DNA of 64,000 nucleotides from assembly GCF_019511605.1 (NCBI RefSeq), contig NZ_JAEUAV010000008.1, positions 124,001-188,000 on the forward strand, given 5' to 3'. The DNA is from Paraburkholderia phenoliruptrix (lineage in GTDB: Bacteria > Pseudomonadota > Gammaproteobacteria > Burkholderiales > Burkholderiaceae). The translations under genes were made by a program, and so were the position numbers. This document shows, one piece after another, positions 1-9,719 of the stretch (its first letter is position 1; the number at the start of each line of letters is the position of its first letter). The notes below the pieces were generated by a model that was given only the letters and a program-made list of their open reading frames with translations, did not search any database and was not told the origin of the DNA.

Positions 1-1
1 C

Positions 2-538
2 GCCGGTCCGGGCAAGAAGGTCGGCATTGTGGGCCTGGGCGGCCTCGGGCACATGGGCGTGAAGCTCGCGCGCGCAATGGGCGCGCACGTGGTGCTGTTC
101 ACCACGTCGCCTTCCAAGATCGAGGACGCGAAGCGGCTTGGCGCGCACGAGGTAGTGATTTCGAAGAACCCGCAAGAGATGGAAGCGCATGCAAACAGCT
201 TCGATCTGATTGTGAACACGGTGGCCGCGCAGCACGACCTCGATCCGTTCCTGAACCTGCTCAAGCGCGACGGAACCATGACGCTGGTGGGCGCGCCCGA
301 GCACGATCATCCGTCGCCGCAAGTATTCAACCTGATTTTGAAGCGCCGCCGGCTGGCCGGTTCGCTGATTGGCGGCATTGCCGAGACGCAGGAAATGCTC
401 GACTTCTGCGGCGAGCATGGCATTACTTCGGATATCGAAGTGATTCCCATGCAGAAGATCAACGAGGCTTATGAGCGGATGTTGAAGAGCGATGTGAAGT
501 ATCGGTTTGTGATTGATCTGGATTCTTTGCGGAAGTGA
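2..538 (+). CDS. Zinc-type NAD(P)-dependent alcohol dehydrogenase, C-terminal part (5' end outside window)
   Basis: The reading frame is open from the first bases of the window, so the gene starts upstream; about 178 C-terminal residues are visible. The first visible residues carry the Rossmann dinucleotide-binding motif GLGGLG followed by HMGVKLARAMGA, typical of medium-chain zinc alcohol dehydrogenases of the YahK/cinnamyl alcohol dehydrogenase group. The catalytic zinc domain lies outside the window, so substrate and zinc ligands cannot be judged. Family knowledge: these enzymes interconvert alcohols and aldehydes with NADP(H) in the cytoplasm. A GTG inside the motif (position 29) could be mistaken for a start but is internal. 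Confidence 0.9.
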   Translation, partial: AGPGKKVGIVGLGGLGHMGVKLARAMGAHVVLFTTSPSKIEDAKRLGAHEVVISKNPQEMEAHANSFDLIVNTVAAQHDLDPFLNLLKRDGTMTLVGAPEHDHPSPQVFNLILKRRRLAGSLIGGIAETQEMLDFCGEHGITSDIEVIPMQKINEAYERMLKSDVKYRFVIDLDSLRK

Positions 539-570
539 TTTCAGGTTTTTGGCTGTGGTGGGGTTTGTTG

Positions 571-1204
571 TGAACCCCCTTGGCCTTTCCTTGAATTCAC
601 GGTGGTCTATTGGTGTTGCCCCTGTGCGGGGCGGCACTTACTTTCTTTGCCGCCGCAAGGAAAGTAAGCAAAGAAAGCGGGCTCACACCGCCAGCTCATA
701 AGTGGGTCCCTCGGCTCGGAACGGGTAGTGGTACATCTGGAATCTGCCTTCTCGCGCCCTCCGCCCTGGTGACAAGGCAGTCATTCTTCCGGCGGCGCTG
801 CGCGCGCCGCAGCGGTTGTTCTTCCAACCGCCGGTATTTCCGGTGCTGTGCCGCACCTGCACCGCTGCATGCCTTGCGCGAGCAACGCTCGCACCTCGCC
901 GAGGCGTAGCCGACGGCCGGTTTCACGAGCGAACGCGAGCGGCGGGTTTCATGCGAACCTTCCGTCGAGCACGTAGTGCGAGGCGGGAAGCATGACTGCC
1001 TTGTCACTAGCGCCGAATGTGCGGGAAGACAGATTCCAGATGCACCACTGCCCTCTGCAGGCCACGGGACCCACTTATAAGCTGGCGGTGTGAGCCGCTT
1101 TCTTTGCTTACTTTCTTTGCGGCGGCAAAGAAAGTAAGTGCCGCCCCGCACAGGGGCAACACCAATAGACCACCGTGAATGCAAGGAAAGGCCAAGGGCT
1201 CACA
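571..1204. repeat. Long imperfect palindrome (giant inverted repeat, intergenic)
   Basis: The left arm, about 571-790, reappears as its reverse complement at about 984-1204. Both arms contain GGTGGTCTATTGGTGTTG, the string CCCCTGTGCGGGGCGGCAC, CTTACTTTCTTTGC and AAGTGGGTCCC, with only scattered differences. The arms enclose a spacer of about 190 bases (791-983) that is itself rich in short GC palindromes. Short ORFs in both arms translate to the same peptide (WSIGVAPVRGGTYFLCRRKE), as expected of a repeat read from both ends rather than of genes. No transposase and no clear target-site duplication are visible. From memory, similar sequence is scattered between genes in Paraburkholderia; that needs a search to confirm. 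Confidence 0.85.
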
Positions 1205-1250
1205 GCAAGCCACGCCGCGAAAAGCAAAACCACTAGAAAGAGAGGCCCAA

Positions 1251-2207
1251 ATGCTAGACCGAATAACCGCCATGCGCACCTTTATCCGGATAGTGGACAC
1301 CAACAGCTTCACCCGCGCAGCGGAGTCTCTGAACATTCCGCGGGCGACGGCAACCACCATCGTCCAGAATCTCGAGGCCCTGCTCGGCACGCAACTGCTC
1401 GTGCGCACAACGCGGCGTATCAGTGTCACGCCTGAAGGCGCCGCCTACTACGAGCGTTGCGCGCAGATTCTCGCCGATATCGACGAGATGGAGGCGAGCA
1501 TCCGTCACGCGACGGACAACCTCACCGGCCGTCTGCGCATCGAGATGCCCGGCGCGGTGGCAAGCGCGATTGTCCTGCCCGCTCTCGACGACTTTCACGC
1601 GCGCTATCCGAACCTCGATCTCGCCATCGGCGTCAGCAATCGTGTGGTCGATCTGGTATCCGAGGCGATCGACTGCAGCATCCAGCTTGGCGAACTGCCC
1701 GATTCGACTCTGGTGGCGCGGCATCTCGGCACCATCGAGCACGTGACCTGCGCAAGCCCGGCTTACCTCGCGCGCTACGGCACGCCCACGGATCTCGACG
1801 ATCTGCGCGGACACGTCGCCGTCAATTGCATGTCGCCGCACAACGGCCGCGAAGTGGCGTTCGATTTCGAAGTGAACGGCGAAGCGCAAACCGTCAAGGT
1901 CAACGGCTTCATCAAGGTGAGCGACGAGCAGGCCTATCTGACTTGCGGACTGCAAGGCCACGGGCTGATTCAACCGGCCCGAATTGCGGCACAGCCGTAC
2001 CTCGACTCGGGACAATTGCGCGAAGTACTGCCGCAATGGAAGCCCGTGCCTATGCCTGTGTCGGTCGCGTACCTGAAGAATCGTCGCGTGTCGCCGCGCG
2101 TGCGTGCGTTCGTCGACTGGCTTGCAGAACTGTTCGAGAAGGCCGAGCACGTCGAGCAAGACCTCTCGCGCGTGCGCCAGTTGTTGCGTGGCCTGCATCC
2201 CGCCTGA
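1251..2207 (+). CDS. LysR-family transcriptional regulator
   Basis: A 318-residue protein with an N-terminal winged helix-turn-helix (MLDRITAMRTFIRIVDTNSF, then a PRATATTIVQNLEALLGTQLL recognition region) and a LysR-type periplasmic-binding-like effector domain from about residue 90. The length is normal for the family. I chose the ATG at 1251, which has a purine-rich stretch (GAAAGAGAGG) just upstream and starts like the CrgA/DmlR type of LysR proteins. An in-frame ATG at 1179 lies inside the inverted repeat and would add 24 residues unlike any LysR N-terminus. The target is unknown; the neighbour on its right is convergent, so no divergent partner gene points to a function. Confidence 0.9.
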   Translation: MLDRITAMRTFIRIVDTNSFTRAAESLNIPRATATTIVQNLEALLGTQLLVRTTRRISVTPEGAAYYERCAQILADIDEMEASIRHATDNLTGRLRIEMPGAVASAIVLPALDDFHARYPNLDLAIGVSNRVVDLVSEAIDCSIQLGELPDSTLVARHLGTIEHVTCASPAYLARYGTPTDLDDLRGHVAVNCMSPHNGREVAFDFEVNGEAQTVKVNGFIKVSDEQAYLTCGLQGHGLIQPARIAAQPYLDSGQLREVLPQWKPVPMPVSVAYLKNRRVSPRVRAFVDWLAELFEKAEHVEQDLSRVRQLLRGLHPA

Positions 2208-2244
2208 AGCGCATGCGCTTCAGGCGCACGGCGCGCTTTGCGCA

Positions 2245-3384
2245 TCAGCCCGGTACCGGTACGGGGCGCGTGAGCAGGTCCACGTAAAAATTGAAGAAGT
2301 TCTGATTGTCGAAGCGCTTGACGATCGTCATCTTCTGCAATCCGGCCGGCGGAGAGCTCGTATAGCCGGTGGATTTCCCGTCATTTGCGCCAAAGCTCGT
2401 ATCGACATCCACCCACTCTTCTACCGTCTGCGTCGCAAACGAAGGATGGATCAGATAGCCGAGCGTGAGCGTGTCCCAGATGTTGGTGGTGTAGTTCGGA
2501 TTGGTTTCGAAGCCGTTCTTGCCGTCGAAGCCGTAGCCGTTCAGCGTCTTGAACAACTGCGTAATGATGGTCTGCTTTGCCGGGTCGTGCGCGATACGGT
2601 CGTAGAGCGCCTTGTCCATCTTCACCGTATCCGTTACATCGAGCGGAACGACAACCTGTTTGATCGGCAGACGCAACACCTCCTTAGCCGCCTGAGGATC
2701 GAACCACCAGTTGAATTCAGCCGTCGGCGTGGTATTGCCGGGCACGTCGATTGCGCCGCCCATGTAGATGATCTGCTTGATCAACGGCACGATCTCGGGA
2801 TGCTGACGCGCGGCAAGCGCAATATTGGTCAAAGGCCCGATGGCGAGGATCGTCACTTCGCCGGGATTCTGCTTCACTGAATCCACGATGAAATCCACCG
2901 CGCTTTTGCTCTGCACTTTGGTGTGTGTCGCAAATCCGTCGGGCGGTGCGACCAGATCGCTGTCCGACTTCGGCTCGGGCGTTCCCCACGCGCCAAGATA
3001 ACCGTCGCCGCCTGGGAACTGCGCCATCTCGGCCTGGATAGTGGCGAAATCATGCGACAGCGCGTAATTCGCCCCTGCATAAACGCCTATCTGCTTTTCG
3101 ACGCCGAGCCGCTCGACAGACTTCAACGCGTCCGCGACGCCTTGCTTCAACCATTGATTGCCGGAGACGACGGTAATGCCGAGCACCTTCAGCGACCCTT
3201 GCGCCTGCAATTGCGCCGCCATGACGCCGAGCTGGCCGTCGTCGCTCAGCGTGTTGTAGTCGCTGTCGATAATGACTTTGGGGGGATTGGGGGAATTCAG
3301 ATTGCTACCGCCGCATGCCGCGATTGCAAGAACAATCACGACGCTTGCCAGATACCTCGAGGCCGCGAGAAACCGCTTCATCAA
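2245..3384 (-). CDS. Nucleoside hydrolase, predicted lipoprotein
   Basis: A 379-residue protein that starts with a lipoprotein signal (hydrophobic segment ending in the lipobox AIAAC, Cys24). An inosine-uridine nucleoside hydrolase domain follows. The calcium/ribose-binding aspartate cluster reads DSDYNTLSDDG at about residues 40-50, two residues longer than the classic DTDPGxDD form; I take this as a subfamily variant. Family role: hydrolysis of the N-glycosidic bond of ribonucleosides to base and ribose. A lipid anchor implies action at the envelope, probably in salvage of external nucleosides. The gene is transcribed towards LysR and ends 37 bases past it; substrate preference cannot be read. 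Confidence 0.85.
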   Translation of the reverse strand: MMKRFLAASRYLASVVIVLAIAACGGSNLNSPNPPKVIIDSDYNTLSDDGQLGVMAAQLQAQGSLKVLGITVVSGNQWLKQGVADALKSVERLGVEKQIGVYAGANYALSHDFATIQAEMAQFPGGDGYLGAWGTPEPKSDSDLVAPPDGFATHTKVQSKSAVDFIVDSVKQNPGEVTILAIGPLTNIALAARQHPEIVPLIKQIIYMGGAIDVPGNTTPTAEFNWWFDPQAAKEVLRLPIKQVVVPLDVTDTVKMDKALYDRIAHDPAKQTIITQLFKTLNGYGFDGKNGFETNPNYTTNIWDTLTLGYLIHPSFATQTVEEWVDVDTSFGANDGKSTGYTSSPPAGLQKMTIVKRFDNQNFFNFYVDLLTRPVPVPG

Positions 3385-3538
3385 TGTCTCCTTTTTTTAT
3401 CGCATCGGTGTGCGAACTAAGGAGAGTGATCATAGACGCAAAGGCGGCGAAGTCAAACCGGAGCGCCGCGGGGGCCCGAGCATCGTACGAGCCAGGCCGC
3501 CGCCTTTCGCTGACGCGAGCGGCCTACGCGGCGCTCGA

Positions 3539-4561
3539 TCAGGGTTGACGCACTTGCGGCGTGGAACCCGGGCATGCCGGGTCTTTGCCCCAATGACCGT
3601 CGCACACGCGCCAGCGGCACAACTGGTCTTCGAAAAAGCCTCGCTGCGCGCACTCTTTGACGCGCTCGGCGAGCTTCGCGTTGCCGGGCACGGCGGAGGT
3701 TGCGACCTTGGTCGCCGCACTCGTGCCGCCGGCTTTCGCATCGGCCGGCTTGGTACGTGCAACGAGTGCGGCCAATAGATCGGCGTCCGAATCATCTTTC
3801 GACGCGGCGTCCGGTTTGGCTTTCTTCGCTTGAGTGGACGCAGTCGTCGTACCCGCGCGATGATGGCTCGCACTTGCCGTCGTGTTCTCTTTCTTGCTGC
3901 GCGCCGCAGCCTCGTGCTTGCTCCTGCTCGCGACAGTCGAGCTTTTGTCGTGCTTCGCCGCCGCTGTAGCCGCGGTAGCCGACCCCGCTACCGCCGCCGC
4001 GCGGCCCGAGCCAGCGGATGCACCCGAGGCACCCGCGGAAGCGAGCGCGGCAACCGGCGCGGATCCATTGCTCGGCTCGGCGCCGTCGGCAAGCGCGCGC
4101 GACAGGCGGCTTTCCGCTGCCTCCGCCGACGCCGGGGAAGCAACGGCAGGCTTGCTGTTGCTGTCGGTGTTGCTTTCGTCCGCGATGATCGTCGCAGCCT
4201 GCGACGAAGCGGGGGCGGGAGCCGCTGCCTGCGCATTCGCGCCGGTCGGCGCCGCCGCACTGGCGGCGGAAACCGGCACCGCCGCGTTGGCGACATTCAC
4301 GGCGCTCGCCGGCGCGGCCGCAACGAGCGGCTCGCTCTGCCCGCGCTGCTGCATGTGCCATGCGGCCCAACCACCTGCTGCAATCACGAGCAATGCGACG
4401 AGCGCAAGCGGCGTTCTGGAGCGGCGCGACTTCTCGACAGGCGGCGCAACGCGGCCTTCCAGATTCGCAAGAATTCGCGAACCATTGCCGTCGGCGCCTT
4501 TAGCCTTATCGGATAACAGGCTTGGCGGGACTTTGGAATTTGAATTTTCCGGCGCACTCAT
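3539..4561 (-). CDS. Ala-rich single-pass membrane protein with conserved-looking Cys-rich C-terminus, unknown function
   Basis: I do not recognise a named family. The 340 residues are a cytoplasmic N-terminus of about 50 residues, one transmembrane segment (LALVALLVIAAGGWAAWHM, about 51-69), about 220 residues of low-complexity Ala/Ser/Thr/Lys sequence, and a compact C-terminal module of about 45 residues with four cysteines (VKECAQRGFFEDQLCRWRVC and then GHWGKDPACP). The topology (N-in, long extended periplasmic linker, small end domain) resembles envelope-spanning accessory proteins. It diverges from the M15 peptidase gene at the T6SS border, so a link to the T6SS or to peptidoglycan is possible but is inference from position only. 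Confidence 0.75.
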   Translation of the reverse strand: MSAPENSNSKVPPSLLSDKAKGADGNGSRILANLEGRVAPPVEKSRRSRTPLALVALLVIAAGGWAAWHMQQRGQSEPLVAAAPASAVNVANAAVPVSAASAAAPTGANAQAAAPAPASSQAATIIADESNTDSNSKPAVASPASAEAAESRLSRALADGAEPSNGSAPVAALASAGASGASAGSGRAAAVAGSATAATAAAKHDKSSTVASRSKHEAAARSKKENTTASASHHRAGTTTASTQAKKAKPDAASKDDSDADLLAALVARTKPADAKAGGTSAATKVATSAVPGNAKLAERVKECAQRGFFEDQLCRWRVCDGHWGKDPACPGSTPQVRQP

Positions 4562-4686
4562 TCACTGTCTCATTGAATCCTGGATTATTTCGCCGTGATA
4601 ATACCGCTCCGGCTCCTCTCCGAGCAGGCCTGATTCTAAGAGCAAGCATTACAAAATACAATTGTTTCCAATTTCCGGGGTCGCCC

Positions 4687-5532
4687 TTGATTGCCGTAGT
4701 ACTTCTTGGCTATTTCGCCGTCGCAGTCCTCGTCGCCGCAATGCTGCTTTTGCCGGCCGTGCGCGCTTCTTTATTAGGCGCCGCGCAGACCATTCACAGC
4801 CGCGTTATGCACAGGGCATCGCGCGGCGCTTCACACGCGCGCAGCCAATTAGCACGCTCGGCAAGAATTTCGCAATCCACCGCGGCAGATCTGAAAAATT
4901 TACTGGCGCGCCGGCGCTTGCTGATTTTTACTACGACAGGTATTCTTGCGACGCCGCCATTGGTGGCATTGGGTTTACGCGGCCGTCAGTTATTTCAGTT
5001 TGACGAAACTGCACGGGTGCCGGACGAGAAAATTGCCGCGTTACTGAATGGCGAACAGCTCGTACCTCCGCCGCCGTTGCCGCCGGAAGTGTTTGCCACG
5101 CGGGAAGTCGAGCAGATCCGGCCGGCGCTGAAAGACGCGAGCCGTGACTGGAATTTGCTGGATGCCGATTTTCGAACGCGTTTGCTGCTCGTCTACAAAA
5201 TCATGCACGAGCAGTACGGCTACGAAATGGCCTTGCTGGAAGGTTATCGCAGTCCGGAGCGGCAAAACCGGCTCGCGCAAATTGGGAGCAATGTCACCAA
5301 TGCCGCTGCGTTTCAAAGCTATCACCAATACGGCCTTGCGGCGGACAACGCGTTTTTGCGCGACGGCAAGCTCGTCATTTCAGAAAAAGATCCCTGGGCG
5401 ATGCGAGGCTATCAGTTATATGGGCAAACAGCCGAACAGGTCGGCCTGACCTGGGGTGGCCGCTGGAAAATGATGGACCTGGGGCACGTCGAATATCACA
5501 AACCCGGCTTCGTCCTCGGGCGGGGGCATTAA
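4687..5532 (+). CDS. M15-family (VanY-like) peptidoglycan peptidase, TagX-like T6SS accessory protein
   Basis: About 281 residues with two hydrophobic segments (residues about 2-25 and 85-105) and a C-terminal M15/VanY peptidase domain. Zinc-site motifs are visible: YRSPERQ, SYHQYGLAADNA (the SxHxxGxAxD type) and GHVEYH near the end. Known from Acinetobacter: TagX, an M15 peptidase encoded in the T6SS cluster, cuts peptide cross-links so the apparatus can cross the wall. Location just before tssM supports the same role here. I prefer a TTG start at 4687; the upstream ATG at 4522 would overlap the divergent gene and add 55 residues unlike the family. The start remains uncertain. Confidence 0.75.
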   Translation: MIAVVLLGYFAVAVLVAAMLLLPAVRASLLGAAQTIHSRVMHRASRGASHARSQLARSARISQSTAADLKNLLARRRLLIFTTTGILATPPLVALGLRGRQLFQFDETARVPDEKIAALLNGEQLVPPPPLPPEVFATREVEQIRPALKDASRDWNLLDADFRTRLLLVYKIMHEQYGYEMALLEGYRSPERQNRLAQIGSNVTNAAAFQSYHQYGLAADNAFLRDGKLVISEKDPWAMRGYQLYGQTAEQVGLTWGGRWKMMDLGHVEYHKPGFVLGRGH

Positions 5533-5804
5533 GGACACAGCGGTACAAGAGGTTGGGAAATGGGGCGTTCAATCAATATTTTTTGCAAAAAGCGGCGATA
5601 CGAACCGCAATCCGGCACACCTCCTCGCATTCGCCCGGCCGCTTTTCGCCGCGCCGGCAATTGCGGATTTAACAATTCAGCGGATTTCGCCGTCCAGCTG
5701 AATCGGCTTTCATTTCCTTTCGCCGAATTTTCAAACGCCGCACGCGCGTGATGCCGCTTGCCAGGCACGCGCCATAACACATATCACCAAGACCTGAACG
5801 GCTT

Positions 5805-8800
5805 ATGCGACGCTTCCTCAACGTGTTGACCCATCCACGCACGCTCTCGATCATCGGCCTGCTCGCGCTCGCGGCTGTGTTGTTCGTCGGCGCCGATACA
5901 TTGCAGATCGATCCGAAGTGGCCAGCCCTCGTGCTTGCCGCAGTGGTCGCGCTATGGCTGCTGGTTTGGGTGGTGCGCCGCCTGCGCGCGCGTCGCGCGA
6001 ACAACAGGCTTGGCGAAATGCTCGAGCAGCAGGCGGAAAAACAAAGCGCGGAAGCGGGGCCCGCCCCCACGCCGGCACGCCAGGCAGAGCTCGACGTGCT
6101 GCGCACGCGTCTGGTCGACGCGGTGAAAACGATCAAGACTTCGAAGATCGGTCAGCTATCGGGCGGCTCGGCGTTGTACGAGTTGCCCTGGTACATCGTG
6201 ATCGGCAACCCCGCTGCGGGCAAGAGCAGCGCCGTGCTGAATTCGGGCCTGCAATTTCCATTCGCCGACAAGAACAACGCCGTGATTCACGGCATTGGCG
6301 GCACGCGCAATTGCGACTGGTTCTTCACGACTGAAGGCATTCTGCTGGACACGGCCGGCCGCTACTCCGTGCATGAAGAAGACCGTACCGAATGGCTCGG
6401 CTTTCTCGGCCTGCTCAAACGCTTCAGGCCCAAAGCGCCGATCAACGGCATCATCGTGACCGCGAGCATCGCGGAACTCACCAGCAGCAAGCCTGAATTC
6501 GCCATCAATCTGGCGAAGAACCTGCGCCAGCGCGTGCAGGAGTTGACCGAGAAGCTGGAAGTCTTCGCGCCGGTCTACGTGATGTTCACGAAAGCCGACC
6601 TGATCACCGGCTTTACGGAGTTCTTCAGCGGTAGCGACCGTCACGAATACGACCGCGTGTGGGGCGCCACCCTGCCCTACGAGCCGGACGAGAAGCGCGA
6701 CGTGGTGGGCCTGTTCGACGAGCATTTCGAAGAGCTCTACGACGGCCTCAAAGAAATCAGCGTCGCGCAGATGTCCATTAATCGCGGCAACAAGCTCTCG
6801 CCGGGCCAATTGAGTTTCCCGCTCGAGTTCTCGACCATCAAGCCCGCGCTGCGCGCGTTCCTTGCCACGCTGTTCGAAACGAACCCGTTCCAGTACAAGC
6901 CGATCTTTCGGGGCTTCTATTTCACGAGCGCATTGCAGGAAGGCGAAACCAATAGCGCCGCCGCCACCCGCATCGCCAACCGTTTCGGCCTGAGCGCCGA
7001 GAGCATGCCCAAGCCGCACAGCGCGTTTTCGAAGAATGGCTTCTTCCTGCGCGACCTCTTTTCCAAGGTCATCTTCGCGGACCGTCAAACGGTCAGGCAA
7101 TTCGCGAGCCCGGCCAAAACGCGCCTGCGCTATGCGACCTTCTTCGGCTTCGTCGCGGTGCTGGCGCTCGCGCTGGGCGGCTGGACGTGGTCGACCATCA
7201 ACAACCAGCAACTGGCGGAGAACGTCAAGGCGGATCTCGACAACGTCGTGCGTTTGCAGCAGAACCGCAACGACCTGCAATCGCGTCTTCAGGCCATGGA
7301 TGTTCTTGAAGACCGTATCGATCAGCTCGAACAGTTCCGCCGCGACAAGCCGCTTGCCGTATCGTTCGGCCTCTATCAGGGCGATCGCCTCGAGCAGCGT
7401 CTTCTCACCGAGTACTACAACGGCGTGCGCCAGATCCTGCTCGATCCGGTTTCGCAGAACCTCGCGGCGTTCCTGAAGGAAGTCGACGCGCATCCCGATC
7501 AACTCGCACCACTGAACCGCACGCCCGATGCGGCAGCCGTGCCGGTCTCCGCGCACAACGCCATGGCCGCCAACAGCCAGGGCGGGCTTTACAGCGACGC
7601 ATCGCCCACCAACGTGGAAGACGCGTACAACGCGCTCAAGACCTATCTGATGCTCAGCGACAAGCGTCACGTCGAAACGGCTCACCTGACTGACCAGGTG
7701 GCGCGCTTCTGGCGCGGCTGGCTCGAAACGAATCGCGGCAACATGCCTCGCGACGAAATGATCCGCAGCGCCGAGCGCATGATCACGTTCTACCTGTCAC
7801 GCGTATCCGACGACGACTGGCCGATGATCGACCAGAACCTCGGTCTCGTCGATCAGACCCGCGAAAACCTGCGCCGCGTGGTGCGCGGCATGCCGGCGCG
7901 TCAGCGTGTCTATGAAGAGATCAAGGCGCGCGCGTCGACCCGCTTTGCACCGATGACCATTGCGCGGATTGTCGGCGAAAACAATACGGGGCTGGTGGCG
8001 GGCAGCTATGCAATTCCCGGCACGTTCACGCGCGAAGCATGGTTCCAGTACGTGCAGCCCGCCATTCGCGAGGCCGCGACCAAGGAATTGCAGGCGAAGG
8101 ACTGGGTGCTCAACACGTCCGCGCACGACGACCTGACGCTCGAGGGCAGCCCCGAGCAGATTCAGAAAGCGCTCGTCACCATGTACAAGACCGAGTATGC
8201 AATGCACTGGCAGAAGTTCATGCAAGGCATTGCGGTGCAGAGCTTCGGCAGCTTCGGCCAGGCGGTGGATGCGATGAACCGCCTTGGCGACCCGCAAGAT
8301 TCGCCGATTCGCAAAGTACTCGAAACCGCGTATGACCAGACCTCGTGGGACAACCCTTCGCTCTTTAACGCAAGCCTGAAACGCGCGCAAAGCGGCGTGA
8401 CGAGCTGGTTCAAGCAATGGTTCTCGCGTGCGCCGACCGGTCAGTTGAACGCCAACATCGACATCAACGGCAATCCGGTGGAAATGCCGATGGGACCCAT
8501 TGGGCAGGAGTTCTCCGCGCTCGGCCGGATCGTCGTGACGGGCGACAACGGCTCGATGCTCAAGGGCTATATGGACACGCTCTCGAAGGTCCGTACGCGC
8601 TTTAACGTCATCAAGAATCAGGGCGATCCGGGTCCGGGCGCGCGCCAGCTCATGCAGCAGACACTCGACGGCAGCGGCTCCGAACTCGCCGATTCGCTCA
8701 AGTACGTCGACGAGCAGATGCTCACGGGCCTCACCGATTCGCAACGCAAGGCGCTGCGTCCGCTGCTCGTGCGCCCGCTGATGGCCGCGTATGCGGTGGT

Positions 8801-9719
8801 GATCCAGCCGGCCAGCGTCGAAGTGAACAAGGTCTGGAACGCGCAGGTGTACCAGACGTTCCAGAACTCGCTCGCGAACAAGTATCCGTTCGCGAGCGAT
8901 GCCAAGGTCGAGGCCGGCGCGGGCGAAATAGCGCAGGTGTTCGGCCCGGACGGCTCGATTGCGAAGTTCGTCGGCACCACGCTCGGGCCGCTTGCGGTGC
9001 GCCGTGGCGACACGCTGACTGCGCGCACATGGGGCGACATGGGCCTCGCGCTCACACCCGACTTCACCAACGGGTTCGCACGTTGGGTCGCGCCGCTCGC
9101 CGGCGGCGCAGCGGGCGCGTCGGCGGGCCAGAGCTCGGCGGAACCGCAGACGGTGTTCCAGATCCTGCCGCAGCCGAGCAGCGGCACGACCGAGTACACG
9201 CTCGCCATCGACGGCCAGCAGATGCGCTATCGCAACACGCCGCCGCAATGGACCAACTTCGTGTGGCCGAACCCGTCGGGCTCGCCAGGCGCCACGTTGT
9301 CCGCAACGACCTTCGACGGCCGCACTCTGCAGCTCGTCAACGAGCCGGGCCGCTATGGGCTCGAGAAGCTGATCAACTCGGCGCAGCGCAAGCGTCGCCC
9401 CGACGGCACCTTCGACCTGTCGTGGACGCAAGGCAACGTGACGGTGGCCGTCAGCATGCGGATCATCAGCACGTCGCAAGCATCGGGCGGCAGCAGCGAC
9501 GCGCCGCAGCAGCAGAGCCTGCGCGGCTTGCGTCTGCCTTCGTCGGTGGCGGACGTCAGCGCGGCGGGCAATTCGGTGGTCGCCACTAACACGGCCACGA
9601 GCGCGGCGACCAGTGCGGCCACCGGCGCGGCGCCCGTCACGCCGAGTTCGACACCCCCGACGGCGCCGGCGGCGCGCCCCGCCACGGCAGCAGTTTCGAC
9701 CCAAGGAGGCGCGCAATGA
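5805..9719 (+). CDS. tssM: T6SS inner-membrane protein TssM (IcmF/VasK)
   Basis: A 1304-residue protein, usual TssM length. Two transmembrane segments lie at about 13-30 and 38-58 and a third at about 442-460. A Walker A-like site (GNPAAGKSS, about 133-141) sits in the cytoplasmic domain, followed by the long periplasmic IcmF-related region. The last 80 residues are Ala/Thr/Pro-rich. Known role: with TssL and TssJ it forms the membrane complex that anchors the contractile sheath and bridges the periplasm. Its stop codon overlaps the tagF start (ATGA), so the two are translationally coupled. The ribosome binding site upstream of 5805 is weak. Confidence 0.97.
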   Translation: MRRFLNVLTHPRTLSIIGLLALAAVLFVGADTLQIDPKWPALVLAAVVALWLLVWVVRRLRARRANNRLGEMLEQQAEKQSAEAGPAPTPARQAELDVLRTRLVDAVKTIKTSKIGQLSGGSALYELPWYIVIGNPAAGKSSAVLNSGLQFPFADKNNAVIHGIGGTRNCDWFFTTEGILLDTAGRYSVHEEDRTEWLGFLGLLKRFRPKAPINGIIVTASIAELTSSKPEFAINLAKNLRQRVQELTEKLEVFAPVYVMFTKADLITGFTEFFSGSDRHEYDRVWGATLPYEPDEKRDVVGLFDEHFEELYDGLKEISVAQMSINRGNKLSPGQLSFPLEFSTIKPALRAFLATLFETNPFQYKPIFRGFYFTSALQEGETNSAAATRIANRFGLSAESMPKPHSAFSKNGFFLRDLFSKVIFADRQTVRQFASPAKTRLRYATFFGFVAVLALALGGWTWSTINNQQLAENVKADLDNVVRLQQNRNDLQSRLQAMDVLEDRIDQLEQFRRDKPLAVSFGLYQGDRLEQRLLTEYYNGVRQILLDPVSQNLAAFLKEVDAHPDQLAPLNRTPDAAAVPVSAHNAMAANSQGGLYSDASPTNVEDAYNALKTYLMLSDKRHVETAHLTDQVARFWRGWLETNRGNMPRDEMIRSAERMITFYLSRVSDDDWPMIDQNLGLVDQTRENLRRVVRGMPARQRVYEEIKARASTRFAPMTIARIVGENNTGLVAGSYAIPGTFTREAWFQYVQPAIREAATKELQAKDWVLNTSAHDDLTLEGSPEQIQKALVTMYKTEYAMHWQKFMQGIAVQSFGSFGQAVDAMNRLGDPQDSPIRKVLETAYDQTSWDNPSLFNASLKRAQSGVTSWFKQWFSRAPTGQLNANIDINGNPVEMPMGPIGQEFSALGRIVVTGDNGSMLKGYMDTLSKVRTRFNVIKNQGDPGPGARQLMQQTLDGSGSELADSLKYVDEQMLTGLTDSQRKALRPLLVRPLMAAYAVVIQPASVEVNKVWNAQVYQTFQNSLANKYPFASDAKVEAGAGEIAQVFGPDGSIAKFVGTTLGPLAVRRGDTLTARTWGDMGLALTPDFTNGFARWVAPLAGGAAGASAGQSSAEPQTVFQILPQPSSGTTEYTLAIDGQQMRYRNTPPQWTNFVWPNPSGSPGATLSATTFDGRTLQLVNEPGRYGLEKLINSAQRKRRPDGTFDLSWTQGNVTVAVSMRIISTSQASGGSSDAPQQQSLRGLRLPSSVADVSAAGNSVVATNTATSAATSAATGAAPVTPSSTPPTAPAARPATAAVSTQGGAQ

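Noticed and set aside
513..1429. Several ORFs of 60-160 residues in the giant inverted repeat
   Set aside because: They overlap on both strands, share a peptide because the arms are reverse complements, and lack domains; they are repeat-derived.
3461..3536. GAGCGCCGC/GCGGCGCTC pair as a terminator for the 340-residue protein gene
   Set aside because: The arms are separated by about 58 bases and no T-run follows; any fold would be loose.
6156..7685. Long antisense ORF inside tssM (509 codons), and a second at 7797-9839
   Set aside because: GC-rich third-position shadow of tssM; Arg/His-rich sequence with no family signature.
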